Shown here: one piece after another, positions 1-10,299 of the stretch
How the letters are laid out: every line of letters starts with the position of its first letter
Numbering within the stretch: the stretch's first letter is position 1
Assembly: GCF_947242115.1 (NCBI RefSeq)
Contig: NC_074711.1
Location: 33,223,102-33,287,101, forward strand
Length of the DNA stretch: 64,000 bases
Source of the DNA: Biomphalaria glabrata
Lineage: Eukaryota; Mollusca; Gastropoda; Planorbidae
Direction: 5' to 3'
Position numbers and translations under genes: made by a program
Notes under the pieces: generated by a model
Database searches by the model: none
Told to the model about the DNA's origin: nothing
What the model saw: the letters and a program-made list of their open reading frames with translations, nothing else

Positions 1-411
1 GAGAAAGGAATATCTGGTGAATTTTACAGTAATCGCTTTATAAAAGCATTTATAAAAAAATTCGAACTCGTGGCTCAAGCCTTCTCAAGCCGACATACTA
101 ATCCCTACGTGTTATGAAAATAGAATATTGTATAGTCATCTTTTGTTTGTTTCAAACTTACTTTAAACCGCGACCTATAAAGGGGACTAATTCAGCGTAT
201 ACACCACTTCAGTCAAGTACAATTTCTTTCCCTTGTTCGAGATTCCAAAACAAAATAACCAATAGTTAATTTTTTTTTTTTTTATCGATTCTTCTGTTGT
301 CAGGTAAAAGAAATAATTTTGCAAAACTTCAGCTTAATCCAAAATTGGGTGTCGGAGAAATAACGTGTACAAACTTTTTACCTTACAGACAGAGTGAATG
401 ATAAGTCATAA
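1..411 (+). repeat. Interspersed repeat, family A (TIR element, partial)
   Basis: Shares with 7453-8041, 49796-50585 and 61350-62015 the same order of blocks: a 'ctcaagcc' block, a 'ggggactaattca' block, an 'acaatttctttcccttgttcga' type block and a terminal 'cagacagagtga' block. Complete copies elsewhere begin and end with inverted acaaagcttatat-like ends, so this is probably a non-autonomous DNA element. The left end lies outside the window. No coding capacity is seen. Confidence 0.6.
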
Positions 412-900
412 TGCTCTACTATGTTTGGGAACTGATGCAAGCTTCGCATTTTTAGCGGCCCCCGAAAGGGGAAAAGAAGCTATTAGTTTTGTGTGGCCTG
501 TCTGTCCGTCTGTCACGTTTATATCTCAGAAACTAGAAGAGAAAATCGGACATCATGATATTTTAGATCATTCAAAGTTCTGATGCAACGGCTACTTTTT
601 TCTTTTCCGAAAATTAACTATCTAATTTTTAAAATTATATATGCAAGCAGATTTTTCAAAACATTACGCCACTTTTCATTGAAAAACTTCAGGGAAGGTA
701 ACTTTTTTTAAAAAGGTCATGGACTTCTTCATTAATAACTCAAGCTTCATTCATAGATTCGCGCATTGGTACAAACACTTTGCATCTAAGGTCACATTGG
801 TAAAAGTGTCAATGGTTCATTATAAAATATATTTTCCATTTATTAATTAACTCATTGAATAGAATACTGATTTAAATGTTGTTTTGAAAATTTTTTTTAA
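412..900. other. Non-coding stretch with a possible second short repeat
   Basis: From about 421 to 620 there is a block with 'agcggcccccgaaaggggaa' and a 'ctgtctgtccgtctgtcacg' motif that reads like another interspersed repeat. The remainder up to the LTR element is AT-rich and shows no gene. Confidence 0.3.
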
Positions 901-903
901 TAC

Positions 904-1653
904 TGTTACGAATCTCCCTATCCAGGCCCTCTGCAAACTGCACCATACACCAGCAACTTAAAGAACTTGACAACTCAGTGCTCCAAAATAACGTAAAGGT
1001 TTAATGTCCATAAAAAACAGCCAATAATGTACACTTGGCAGCACGTAACACAAGACTGTACAAATAGCTCTGCGATAACAAATATCTCTCCGATAACACC
1101 GTTCCGCCGTATCAAGTCTTGCACTGGCCTCTCCGTCTCGTTCCGGGCTTGCACTGGGTTCAACAGTTCAGGACTGACTTCACACACTTGGGCTCGTTGT
1201 GTCGGACTCGATCACAGACCAAGATCAAGACGCCGTTCGTCTCAACTGTACTTGACAGTACTCCGCACTGAACCGTCGTAATGCTCTGTACAGAACCACA
1301 CCGTTGAACTGTGCTGTAGTCGACCGTGTTCTGAACTCCTGTCGTGAACCCGCTTTCTCAACCGTCTTGACTGCGTCGCCTCCGCTCTTATATAGGGTCC
1401 CTACTGGCCTTCTCGAACCGGACAGAACGCCGCTCGACGTTTCCAGGTGGTAAGATGACTACAACTCTCGTGACGCTCCTGAGCTCTTGTTCACGACGGC
1501 GATCCTTCCCGAACTGTCCTGTTGACACTCGACTCGGCTGACAGTCGTAACTCGTCACGGTTGACCGCTCGTCTAGCGCTGGCCTGGGGCAATTTGCGTC
1601 GTCTGACTACACACACCACTACCCCTCTCTGTGCCACCACCAAGTTTATAACA
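904..1653 (-). repeat. LTR (3' LTR in element orientation)
   Basis: Begins tgttacgaatc and ends tttataaca. It is a near-identical direct repeat of 3129-3881. Confidence 0.85.
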
Positions 1654-1664
1654 CTGCCCCCTCC

Positions 1665-3077
1665 TTAGATCTGTCCGTCCCGGACAGAATCAACATCATG
1701 ACATTGGCTGTAAAGTTTCATCGCTGCAGGCGGGGGTCGATCAGTGGCAGTTGGCTTGCCTCTTGAGCTTGATGGAGCCATCCATGTTGCAGTCAGCAAT
1801 AGTCGCTTCCTTCTCTTCCTCCAGTTGGCCTTAACCTGGTTGTTTCGCCGTCGTGCTTTCATCGCCATCCACGTTGAATTCAGAAAACGTTTTCTTCTTC
1901 TCCTCCAGTTAGCCTTCATCTGGTTGCATCGATGTCGTTGTCGCATCGTCATCCATGTTGCACTCAACAAAAGTAGCCTTCTTCTTCTTCTCCGCCAGTT
2001 GGTCTTCATGTGGCTGCAGTTATTTCTTGGTAGAATCACCATGCACGTTGGACTACGCAAACGCCGCCTTCTTCTTTTCCTCCGGATGATCGTCCTCTTG
2101 TTGCAGTGACGTTGTGGTTGCATCGCTCTCTTGTCTGTCGGTACTGAGGACAGCCACTTGACACATGGAGAGGTATAAGATGTAAGGGCTGGGGATACCA
2201 AGATCGTTGGCAAAAGAGGTGGCTTCATAGGGCTTTGCCAAGAAGAACTGGGATGGGCTTCAAATCCACAGGACAGGGAATTGTGGGACAGGTCATCATC
2301 TTCAGCCTTGTCTGGAGGGCATGCTCGTGGGGCAGGTTGGCAACACTCCTCGTGAAAAGGTCCCTCGTTTTCGGCTTCAGGCTCCATTCGGCTTTCTTCA
2401 CCACCATCAGGGCCTCTCTCTTTCGTCTCAGTATCGGGCCAATCACTTGTTGGTTTCAGACCTTGTCGATGACTTTCGTCTTTCAAATGTCCATCAATGT
2501 CACCGTCAGACTGCCTTGGATTCTCTTTACCACCATCAGGACTTTCCTCTCCAGTCTTGGCAACTGGACCAACGTCTGTTAGGTTCGGACCTGGCTGGTA
2601 TCTCTCGACTTGCATATGTCTTTCAACGGCTTCGTCAGGTTTCAATGGGTCCTCATGATCACCACCAAGGCTCCTCTCTCTGGCTTTAGCATCTGAACGA
2701 ACGTCTGAGTTGATGATCCTCTCCTCCACAGCAGGTATGCGTTGGTTCATGGCGGCTATCTTGGTGTTCATGGCATCTATCTTGGAATTGGTGTATTCCA
2801 GCCCCGAGTTCATAGCTGCCATCTGCTCCTGTCTGCTACTGGCGATCTGTCCCTGCATAGCTGCCATCTTTTCCTGCATGATACTGGTGAACTGTTCCAG
2901 CAAATTAGGTTCGACTTCAAAAAGATATGTGTCCGGATCTTCTTTTTCTTCCAACATGTCTTCTCGGAGGCGGGCTTGTAAAGTTTCCTTGTTACCATAT
3001 ACCTTCAGCCTTCGTCCACGGAGTTCTTCCTTCAGTTCTCTAAATTCAAGTTCGTACAGCAGTTTCAGACGAGCCAT
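1665..3077 (-). CDS. Gag-like protein of the LTR element, SAP-like N-terminus
   Basis: A frame of about 470 residues starts at the internal methionine MARLKLLYEL (the open frame extends 28 codons further, into the LTR). Residues about 5-45 (ELKEELRGRRLKVYGNKETL) have the helix-turn-helix spacing of a SAP motif. Next comes a short methionine/glutamine-rich coiled-coil-like stretch (repeated KMAAM and KIAAMN), a long acidic polar middle and a strongly basic C-terminal part rich in RRRRR and WRRR that could bind nucleic acid. No zinc knuckle or protease motif was recognised. The gag assignment rests mainly on its place between the LTRs. Confidence 0.55.
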   Translation of the reverse strand: MARLKLLYELEFRELKEELRGRRLKVYGNKETLQARLREDMLEEKEDPDTYLFEVEPNLLEQFTSIMQEKMAAMQGQIASSRQEQMAAMNSGLEYTNSKIDAMNTKIAAMNQRIPAVEERIINSDVRSDAKARERSLGGDHEDPLKPDEAVERHMQVERYQPGPNLTDVGPVAKTGEESPDGGKENPRQSDGDIDGHLKDESHRQGLKPTSDWPDTETKERGPDGGEESRMEPEAENEGPFHEECCQPAPRACPPDKAEDDDLSHNSLSCGFEAHPSSSWQSPMKPPLLPTILVSPALTSYTSPCVKWLSSVPTDKRAMQPQRHCNKRTIIRRKRRRRRLRSPTCMVILPRNNCSHMKTNWRRRRRRLLLLSATWMTMRQRHRCNQMKANWRRRRKRFLNSTWMAMKARRRNNQVKANWRKRRKRLLLTATWMAPSSSRGKPTATDRPPPAAMKLYSQCHDVDSVRDGQI

Positions 3078-3128
3078 AGTAGATCCGATCCAATCCGATT
3101 CCGATCCGATCCCACTTCTGACACCAGT

Positions 3129-3881
3129 TGTTACGAATCTCGCTATCCAGGCTCTCTGCAAACTGCACCATACACCAGCAACTTAAAGAACTTGACAACT
3201 CAGTGCTCCAAAATAACGTAAAGGTTTAATGTCCATAAAAAAACAGCCAATAATGTACACTTGGCAGCACGTAACACAAGACTGTACAAATAGCTCTGCG
3301 ATAACAAATATCTCTCCGATAACACCGTTCCGCCGTATCAAGTCTTGCACTGGCCTCTCCGTCTCGTTCCGGGCTTGCACTGGGTTCAACAGTTCAGGAC
3401 TGACTTCACACACTTGGGCTCGTTGTGTCGGACTCGATCACAGACCAAGATCAAGACGCCGTTCGTCTCAACTGTACTTGACAGTACTCCGCACTGAACC
3501 GTCGTAATGCTCTGTACAGAACCACACCGTTGAACTGTGCTGTAGTCGACCGTGTTCTGAACTCCTGTCGTGAACCCGCTTTCTCAACCGTCTTGACTGC
3601 GTCGCCTCCGCTCTTATATAGGGTCCCTACTGGCCTTCTCGAACCGGACAGAACGCCGCTCGACGTTTCCAGGTGGTAAGATGACTACAACTCTCGTGAC
3701 GCTCCTGAGCTCTTGTTCACGACGGCGATCCTTCCCGAAATGTCCTGTTGACACTCGACTCGGCTGACAGTCGTAACTCGTCACGATTGACCGCTCGTCT
3801 AGCGATGGCCTGGGGCGATTTGCGTCGTCTGACTACACACACACCACTACCCCTCTCTGTGCCACCACCAAGTTTATAACA
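3129..3881 (-). repeat. LTR (5' LTR in element orientation)
   Basis: Near-identical to 904-1653, with the same TG...CA ends. On the minus strand it is followed immediately by the primer-binding-like segment. Confidence 0.85.
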
Positions 3882-3892
3882 ATACGAATAAC

Positions 3893-4776
3893 TATCTTAC
3901 CCAGGGGTGTGAAATAGAACGTCTTCATATTCAGACTCAATTTCTGTCAGAAAATCTTTGATTCAAAGCCTGCCATTAGATGAAATTCATAGGACCAAAC
4001 TACTTTTCCAAATACTGTTGCTGCCAGTCTGCTGCATACTTCTGGCGCCGTCAGTATTCATCCCATTACTTTTTCTTACGTAAGAGTCATTCATGAGGGT
4101 TGAAATACTTTTTTTTTGGATAGGTCTTTCCCAGTGCTGCTCTCATACATGCTCCACTAAATCTTTCGTCATTTCTAAATGGCTACTTGTTTCGCGAATA
4201 AGTTTCAAGAGTTGAGCGGTATCAGATATGTCTGTGGGCAGAAGAAACCATTTCAAAATCTGCTGCTTTGTCTCTTAGATTGAACTGGAGATAGTTATTC
4301 ATATCTTCCACCGCCAGAAAGGCTGACAATTTCAACTGCATTCTTCTATTCAGGACACTCCACCACTTCTAGAAAGCACTTTGTTTTTAATGCATTCGTA
4401 TAATAGCTTCACATTTCTGCTAAAAAAATAGATCTAAAGTACTGGATAGCTTGCCTTTGCCGCCGCCTCATTTGATTGGCAAATGTTGTTGTTAATACTT
4501 CCGTTTCTAGACATAACTCAGCCATCTTTTCTAAGCGGCTCAAATTGCACTCAAATTTGTCAACGTACTTGATGTCTTGCCCTTTAATGTTATGGGCCTT
4601 TACAATTCATAGGTGTTGGCTTAATATCCCATGTTCAATAGAGATAAAGATCTGTCCATTTTTCATGGAGGTTTCTAAATAGAGATTTCTACACTTTGTG
4701 ATGACATTTTGGCGGGCCGGAAAGTACCACATAGCGGGCAGGATGTGACCTGCATGCCGTATTTCGGCCATCCCTG
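3893..4776 (-). mobile_element. hAT-like DNA transposon remnant, 5' end retained
   Basis: Read on the minus strand it begins at 4776 with cagggatggccgaaatacgg, which resembles the terminus of the hAT MITE at 20272. It then contains broken transposase-like pieces, including LTEIESEYEDVLFHT near 3930-3975. That peptide resembles the segment preceding the VRWLSRG block of SCAND3/ZBED/GTF2IRD2-type hAT transposases. Several stops and frameshifts interrupt it, and it is cut off near the LTR element's right edge, so the 3' end is missing. The family call comes from memory of this transposase type. Confidence 0.5.
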
Positions 4777-4949
4777 TATATTTTATCTAAATTATTTCCG
4801 TTTCTTATTTTTTATATTTTCTATCAACGCCACTGTTGCAGTCACTAGCTAAAAACAAACAACTTCTAAATTAACGAGCCAATTATTTTTAAATCCTACA
4901 ACTTGTATTCTTGAGCTTTATTTGTTTACTCGTCAAATTTTCTTTGCAG

Positions 4950-5078
4950 GCAATGGGCAACAATGGCTGGGAGTTGGCTTGTATTCTAGAGACTGCAAAT
5001 GTGACTTTCACAAGTATGTCCACATTTTATATGCAAGTGCTCTTGTTTTTCCAGAGAAAAATCTACAAAGCACATTAA
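4950..5078 (+). CDS. Raftlin-like gene, upstream paralogue: last exon only
   Basis: After an acceptor (tctttgcag) an exon of 42 codons ends in TAA. It encodes MGNNGWELACILETANVTF, then a variable stretch and MQVLLFFQRKIYKAH. This matches the last exon of the complete raftlin-like gene at 22887-23009 (MGSKGWELACILETSNISI ... MKVLLFFQRKLNR) in length, intron phase (0) and order of motifs. In vertebrate raftlins the same place reads roughly FGWLLTSVLPTP ... IVFLQRP. No matching upstream exon was found in 1-4949, so the rest of the gene should lie left of the window. The very C-terminus overlaps a 45-bp tandem repeat. Whether this paralogue is still expressed cannot be judged from one exon. Confidence 0.7.
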   Translation, partial: AMGNNGWELACILETANVTFTSMSTFYMQVLLFFQRKIYKAH

Positions 5079-5195
5079 GTTCTATAGAAAGTTTACAATA
5101 CTCGAATTTACAAAGCACATCAAGGTCTCTCGAAAGTTTACATTGCTCGAATTTACAAAGCTAATCAAGGTCTCTAGAAAGTCCACAATACTCAA
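5058..5195 (+). repeat. 45-bp tandem repeat, ~3 copies, spanning the raftlin-paralogue stop codon
   Basis: Three diverged units each run from 'aatttacaaagc' through 'aaagtttaca' to 'ctcg'. The first unit contains the last codons and stop of the upstream raftlin-like gene; the other two lie in its 3'UTR. Confidence 0.75.
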
Positions 5196-5529
5196 GGGCA
5201 CAGACGTGTAAATCCGTAAAATATAATTTCAAGACTGGCGTAACAGGCTATGGAGAAGTCTCTTACAAGTTATATCTCATTGTTGTTCTCGGATTTACTG
5301 TTATTTTAAATTGCTTTTGTTTAGCGTATCTGTTGCATGTTCAGTAGGTTATGGTCCAATCTCTTTTGTGAACCGGTGTGTGTGTGTGTGTGGGGGGTAT
5401 ATGGAAGAAGGTAGCCAAGCGTTTTATCAAACTCAAACACGCATCCTAAAGTAGAGCTAGATAAAATTGTACCAAAATAGATCTAGATAAAAGAGATCTG
5501 CATTATATTCGTTAAAAAAAATATTGTTC

Positions 5530-5816
5530 TATGAACCATAATTTACAAATTGAAAAACAAAACCTAATAAAATACTTAGGAAGCCACAAAGTTAAAGGCA
5601 CGTTTCTTGTTCCATATGCTAGGACAAATTCGTACAAGTGCTCCTTCTTCCCGGTTAAGCATGGAATGGGTTGTCTGAATCAGCCAGGAAAACCAACTAC
5701 TTAGCAGAGGGTTAAGTCACTGATTAACAAGCATGACTAGATTGAAATGTGTAAGACGTAACACTCTTCTCCCTTGAAGTCTGTAATCTATAGGATAAGA
5801 ATAGAAAAAAAAAAGG
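5530..5816 (+). mobile_element. Non-LTR retrotransposon 3' tail (CR1-like), copy 1
   Basis: Aligns along its length with 9990-10285: the tracts 'caaattgaaaaacaaaa', 'ggaatgggttgtctgaa', 'catgactaga' and the terminal 'tataggataagaa' recur in order. The copy is 5'-truncated and interrupted. The family call comes from the reverse-transcriptase tail readable in the better copy. Confidence 0.6.
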
Positions 5817-5824
5817 ATACGGGC

Positions 5825-7450
5825 GAGTGGAGTCAAAGGGTAGGGGATGGGGTCATAAGGGGACAGGAGACTTGGTCACTACATGGTCACAGAGTTGGCG
5901 CAAACAAAGGCTGATACATTAAACAATACTTCCAATATTGTATGCCTTGGCGTATGTATGAAAGAGAATTTATATAATCGTATAGCTTCGCGCCTGTTGT
6001 CTAATAAATATATATTTATAAATCACACTGACAATTAAAAAGCTACTATAGCAAGATGATAATGCTTAACAAAACGTTAAATGACTAGTCTAGTTTAAGT
6101 CTTGACTATTACATTTCGTAATTCATTTAGATTCCCATAATTATAACGATGGCTTGATTTGTTCTTTTATTTAGGACGTTATTACATCTTAGTCCAAACC
6201 TCCCGTTAGCGTCGTCACCAGGGCCGGATTTAAGAGTGGGTAATAGAGGTTACAGCCCAGGGGACTCCACTCCTAAAAATCTTTAATTTATAGTATTTGT
6301 ATACAGCTTATTTCTTTCATCTCTTTAAAAAACAATTGACTGCCAACCGATAATAATTTTAATTAAAATAAAAAAGTAAAAACTCTTGATAGCCATTTGT
6401 TATATTTACTAATGTACAATTGTTAATAAAAAAAAAACAGCAAAAAACTTCATTCTTTATTCTTTGTGTTGAAGTAATGCTGTTGAAATGTGGTTTAAGA
6501 ACTACTCGTTTTATTATATTTTACTTTTTTTGTTATATCTTTTTTTTTTTTGGGGGGGGGGGGGGATATTTGAGCATCTGTAGTAGTAGATGTAGAAGAG
6601 GTTTTGTGAGAAATGAAATTATTACTAAACATGAATATTGTAAGGTCGCTAAACTTTGCTAACAGTAGAAATTACAAAAAAGAAAAGATAAAATCCAGTT
6701 ACTTTGTTACAACGCAACCAATACAATCGTTTACCTAACAGCGTCCTATGCCTGCGAGTCCTCCATGGAAGTCGAAAAGAGGCTCATCAGCTGGATTGTA
6801 GGAAAAGCAGAACAATATTATGTCGCCAATAGCGAAATCTTCTACAACATAGAGACTCGGCCCCATGCGAGCTATTTCTATGGAGATAGTTTTCCGGAGG
6901 GCGCCGGAGGATTTATATCTAAACGTAACACAAAAACAATTTTTCTTGGTAACCAGTGTTAGTTCCAATGAGGCGGTCTGTTATCTAGTATTCTACGAAT
7001 CTTCGATTACAATGTACTGGCTTACTGACAATGACTTACAATTTAAAAGAGAAAGAACTGTACGTGGTACACTGTTTATGTTATGTGTCTTCTATAAAAT
7101 TATCTTCTATAAAATTATCTTCAAACAACAGACACTGAGTCATCTGAATCTTGTTTGTTCTGGCAAAGTCTGAGTGCCAGCAAAATTACTCTGTTGGATG
7201 TAAATGTATTCTTACCAACTAATAATTCAAAAAATAGAACTAAATTGTTGTTGGTCAACTAAGCATTAGTGCCAACATATCACCGGTAATTATATCAGAC
7301 CTGATGTTATATCGTGAAATACAATACACGTAGGCTTATTTGACATGCACTGGTAGAAAATAGTTCCAAGATTGTTTTGTTGACATTGGCATTGAAAAAA
7401 ATAACAAGAATTAAAAACAATACTTCTAAAAAAGACAACAACAACAACAA
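5825..7450. other. No supported gene; repeat fragments only
   Basis: Contains an A/T-rich stretch, homopolymers (T and G runs near 6540-6565) and a short 'gggccggatttaag' repeat fragment near 6220. A 77-codon minus frame near 6735-6968 has no recognisable domain and no convincing splice context, so it is not called. Confidence 0.4.
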
Positions 7451-7452
7451 CA

Positions 7453-8041
7453 AAAACAAAGCTTATATTAAGCGCAGTTGTTTCAATTAGTGTGGATCAG
7501 TCATGTATATCAATTTGTAATACAATCTATACTCTAGACAAACAATAATTTTTACAATTTTTTTTTCTTTTGCGCAATTTCATCTTTTTAGCTTTCTCAA
7601 CACTCCTATCACTTGTTTGGACCAGTTTGGAAAGGAGTTGGGGTGGTAGAAAGATGGGGGGGGTAGCTGTGTGAATATTACCGCGATCGCTTTTTAAATG
7701 CATTTAAAAAAAAGGTAAAAGACCTAGATTCGAACTCGTTGGCTCAAGCCTCCTCAAGCCAACGCGAAAGTGCTTTTGAAAAAAAGAAGGTTTATAGTTA
7801 TCTATTATTTTCAAACTTTAAAGCAGGAGTCATAAAAGGGGACTAATTATCAGTCAAGTATACATTCTTTCCCTTGTTCGATACCAAACAAAATAATTAA
7901 CTTTTTTTTTTTTCATTGATTCTTGTTTTGTCGAATAAAAGAAATAAGCGTGGAAAATTTCAGCTTGATCCGAGATTGGGTGTGGGAGAAATAACGTGTA
8001 CAAACTTTTTACCAGACAGACAGAGTTGACATAAGCTTTGT
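7453..8041 (+). mobile_element. Family A TIR element, complete copy
   Basis: Starts at aacaaagcttatattaag and ends at gttgacataagctttgta, an imperfect inverted pair. Internal blocks match the other family A copies. At about 590 bp with no coding frame it is a MITE-like non-autonomous element. Confidence 0.6.
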
Positions 8042-8204
8042 AAAATGCGTTCTGGTTGGCGAGAGAAAGTAAAACGAATGACCCTCCCTCAGTAGCTGGC
8101 TTAGGGGTGGCAAGTGGTGCGACCGCTCCAGACACTGCGCCGTCAGGTTTGAAAACCAGACCAGTTCTAATAAACCAGGACTTGTTGCTCAACATTTCCT
8201 GTCA

Positions 8205-8615
8205 TCTATTTGATACCAATTACCATGTAATCTATGTGATACCAATTACCATGTAATCTATGTGAATTAATTACCATGTAATCTATGTGATACCAATTAC
8301 CATGTAATCTATGTGATACTAATTACATTAAATCTATGTGATACCAATTACCATGTAATCTATGTGATACTAATTACATTAAATCTATGTGATACCAATT
8401 ACCATGTAATCTATGTGTGATACCAATTACCATGTAATCTATGTGATACTAATTACATTAAATCTATGTGATACCAATTACCATGTAATCTATGTGTGAT
8501 ACCAATTACCATGTAATCTATGTGTGATACCAATTACCATGTAATCTATGTGTGATACCAATTACCATGCAATCTATTTGATACCAATTACCATGTAATT
8601 TATTTGATACCATGT
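8205..8615 (+). repeat. 26-bp minisatellite, ~15 copies
   Basis: The unit is close to 'tgataccaattaccatgtaatctatg'. Some units carry 'taccaattac' changed to 'tactaattac'. Part of the gap between the two raftlin-like genes. Confidence 0.85.
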
Positions 8616-9049
8616 TCTATGTAAGCTCTTAACACATTTTTTATTTGGAAATACCGTTCAATTTCTATAAAGACAGCATCTCATGACCTGTACATTCTAA
8701 GCGGCTATCTCTGTTAAACAATTCACATTGGCTTTAATTACAAACACCTAGCCGAATGAACCAATATAAATTGATTATTTCGTAAATAAAAACAAACAAA
8801 ATCGGATGTATTTTTTTTTCATTAAAAAGTCGCATCTGCGAAAGTCATTGGACCACTGTAGGTCCTGTCGTACACTTTGTTCTTTTATTAAAGACTAAAG
8901 ACAGCATTTTGTTTTCTAGTAAGTTGTTTGTCTCGGTAACTACTGGAGGCCAATCAAGAAACGAAAGCTGCTGCGACTGGAAACATCTTGGTAACAAAAT
9001 TTAGCAGCACGAGGTTTCTGTAAATCACGTTAAAATCTTTGTCAAATGT

Positions 9050-9228
9050 TTTCAATGTTTCAGATGTTCCTTCCGAGTTGAAGATAATCTACTTCCTAGA
9101 CTAAATCTCCATCAGGACGACGGTGGATGGTAGCGAGCAGCGTATGAATCCGGGACCAAAGAGACGGCCGAACAACAATCAACTGTGCGAGCATACCGCA
9201 CGGCAAGGCAGCCAACCATACTTATAAG
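9050..9228 (-). mobile_element. tRNA-derived SINE, family B
   Basis: Matches the family B copy at 54700-54920: 'cagatgttccttc.gagttgaagata', 'tacttcctag', 'caggacgacgg' and a closing 'aaggcagcca' that is the tRNA-like head on the minus strand. The box B region is degenerate. Confidence 0.55.
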
Positions 9229-9249
9229 TATGTGTCAGCTTGGTTGGAT

Positions 9250-9345
9250 TAATGTCTAATTAATGTCTAATTAATGTCTAATTAATGTCTGATAATGTCT
9301 AATTAATGTCTAATTAATGTCTAATTAATGTCTGATAATGTCTGA
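9250..9345 (+). repeat. 11-bp tandem repeat (aatgtctaatt)n
   Basis: About eight units, two of them shortened to 'aatgtctgat'. Confidence 0.8.
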
Positions 9346-9875
9346 TGATAGCGCAATGGATAACTTGATGCTAGAACAAATTAGAAAAGAAAAAAAAAAT
9401 GTGTTGGCACGCAGTCTTAGCAAGTTTCGTGGGAGAACAGACTAAGTTTATGCGTTGGTAAAATCGACACAACTATGCAAGAATATAATATCTTCGACTA
9501 ATTACGGGTCACGACCAGTTCCTCAGATATAGTATTCAAAACGATCTTATGGACCTGATGGCATATTTTCCTGTCATCCTTGACTGCACGCTTGTGTAAG
9601 CCACAAAGAACAGACGTCTTTTACATAGCGTTTTGTGGACGTATCAGATCCAATAAGTGGAGAACACTTCGAGTTGATGTAGTTAAAAGGCCAATAGTAC
9701 AGTACTTACGTATGTTTTGTGACCAAAAAAAAATGCCTACAGTGTTAGAGGCGGACGAGCCCGTTAGCATGCATATAGTCTACCCTTACAGCTCAGGGCC
9801 CCGCATATCACATTCGTCCATGGACCGGCGCACTGCTAAGGCCGTCTCTGTGGGCCCGCCTCCTTTATTGGATTC

Positions 9876-10290
9876 AGACACAAAATAGAGCATTGAGATT
9901 CATAACAAACGAATATTCACTAGAGTAACACCTTTAGTAAAATCACTAAATTTAAAAAGCCTTCAGGATAGAAGACTTCAAAGTAAAGTAGCAATTATAC
10001 ATAAAACACTGAACCATCTTCAAATACAAAAACAAAATTTAATAAAATACTCTGAAAGACACAAAGATAAAGGTACGTTCCTCGTTCCATTGGCTAGGAC
10101 AAATTTGTACAAATACTCCTTCTTCCTTAGTGCTATTAGAGCATGGAATGGGTTGTCTGAACTAGCCAGGAAAACCAGTGACTTGGCAGAATTTAAGTCA
10201 TTGGTTAATATGCATGACTAAATGCATGACGTGTAGGACGTAATCATCTTCTTTTTTGAAGTAACGTCTGTATTATATAAGATAAGAAGA
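9876..10290 (+). mobile_element. Non-LTR retrotransposon 3' tail (CR1-like), copy 2
   Basis: Encodes the C-terminal end of a reverse-transcriptase ORF. Peptides QNRALRFITNEYS, then after one frameshift VTPLVKSLNLKSLQDRRL, GTFLVPLARTNLYKYSFF and SAIRAWNGLSELARKTSDL are readable, ending NMHD and a stop near 10220. A short 'ataagataagaagataag' tail closes the copy. It is 5'-truncated, as is typical of dead LINE insertions. The CR1-like label rests on the RAWNGL-type C-terminus and is tentative. Confidence 0.65.
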
Positions 10291-10299
10291 TAAGATCTA

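Larger units (their letters stand above)
904..3881 (-). mobile_element. Compact LTR retrotransposon, gag-like frame only
   Basis: Two direct repeats of about 750 bp (904-1653 and 3129-3881), each TG...CA bounded, enclose a 1.5-kb internal region and are flanked by the 4-bp direct repeat atac (900-903 and 3882-3885). On the minus strand the internal region starts with a primer-binding-like segment (about 3108-3128) and ends in a purine tract (about 1654-1670). It holds one long gag-like frame and no reverse transcriptase or integrase, so it looks like a non-autonomous (pol-less) LTR element. By eye the LTRs differ at roughly 1 to 1.5 percent, which suggests a recent insertion. The family cannot be fixed without pol; Ty3/Gypsy affinity is a guess. 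Confidence 0.85.

Noticed and set aside
1744-2109. Plus-strand 121-codon frame rich in RRR/LLLL
   Set aside because: Antisense of the gag-like frame of the LTR element.
6735-6968. 77-codon minus frame (FAIGDIILFCFSYNPADEPL)
   Set aside because: Looks somewhat protein-like, but no family, no splice sites and no neighbours support it.
9580-9888. 102-codon plus frame
   Set aside because: No recognisable domain; its end overlaps the LINE tail at 9876.
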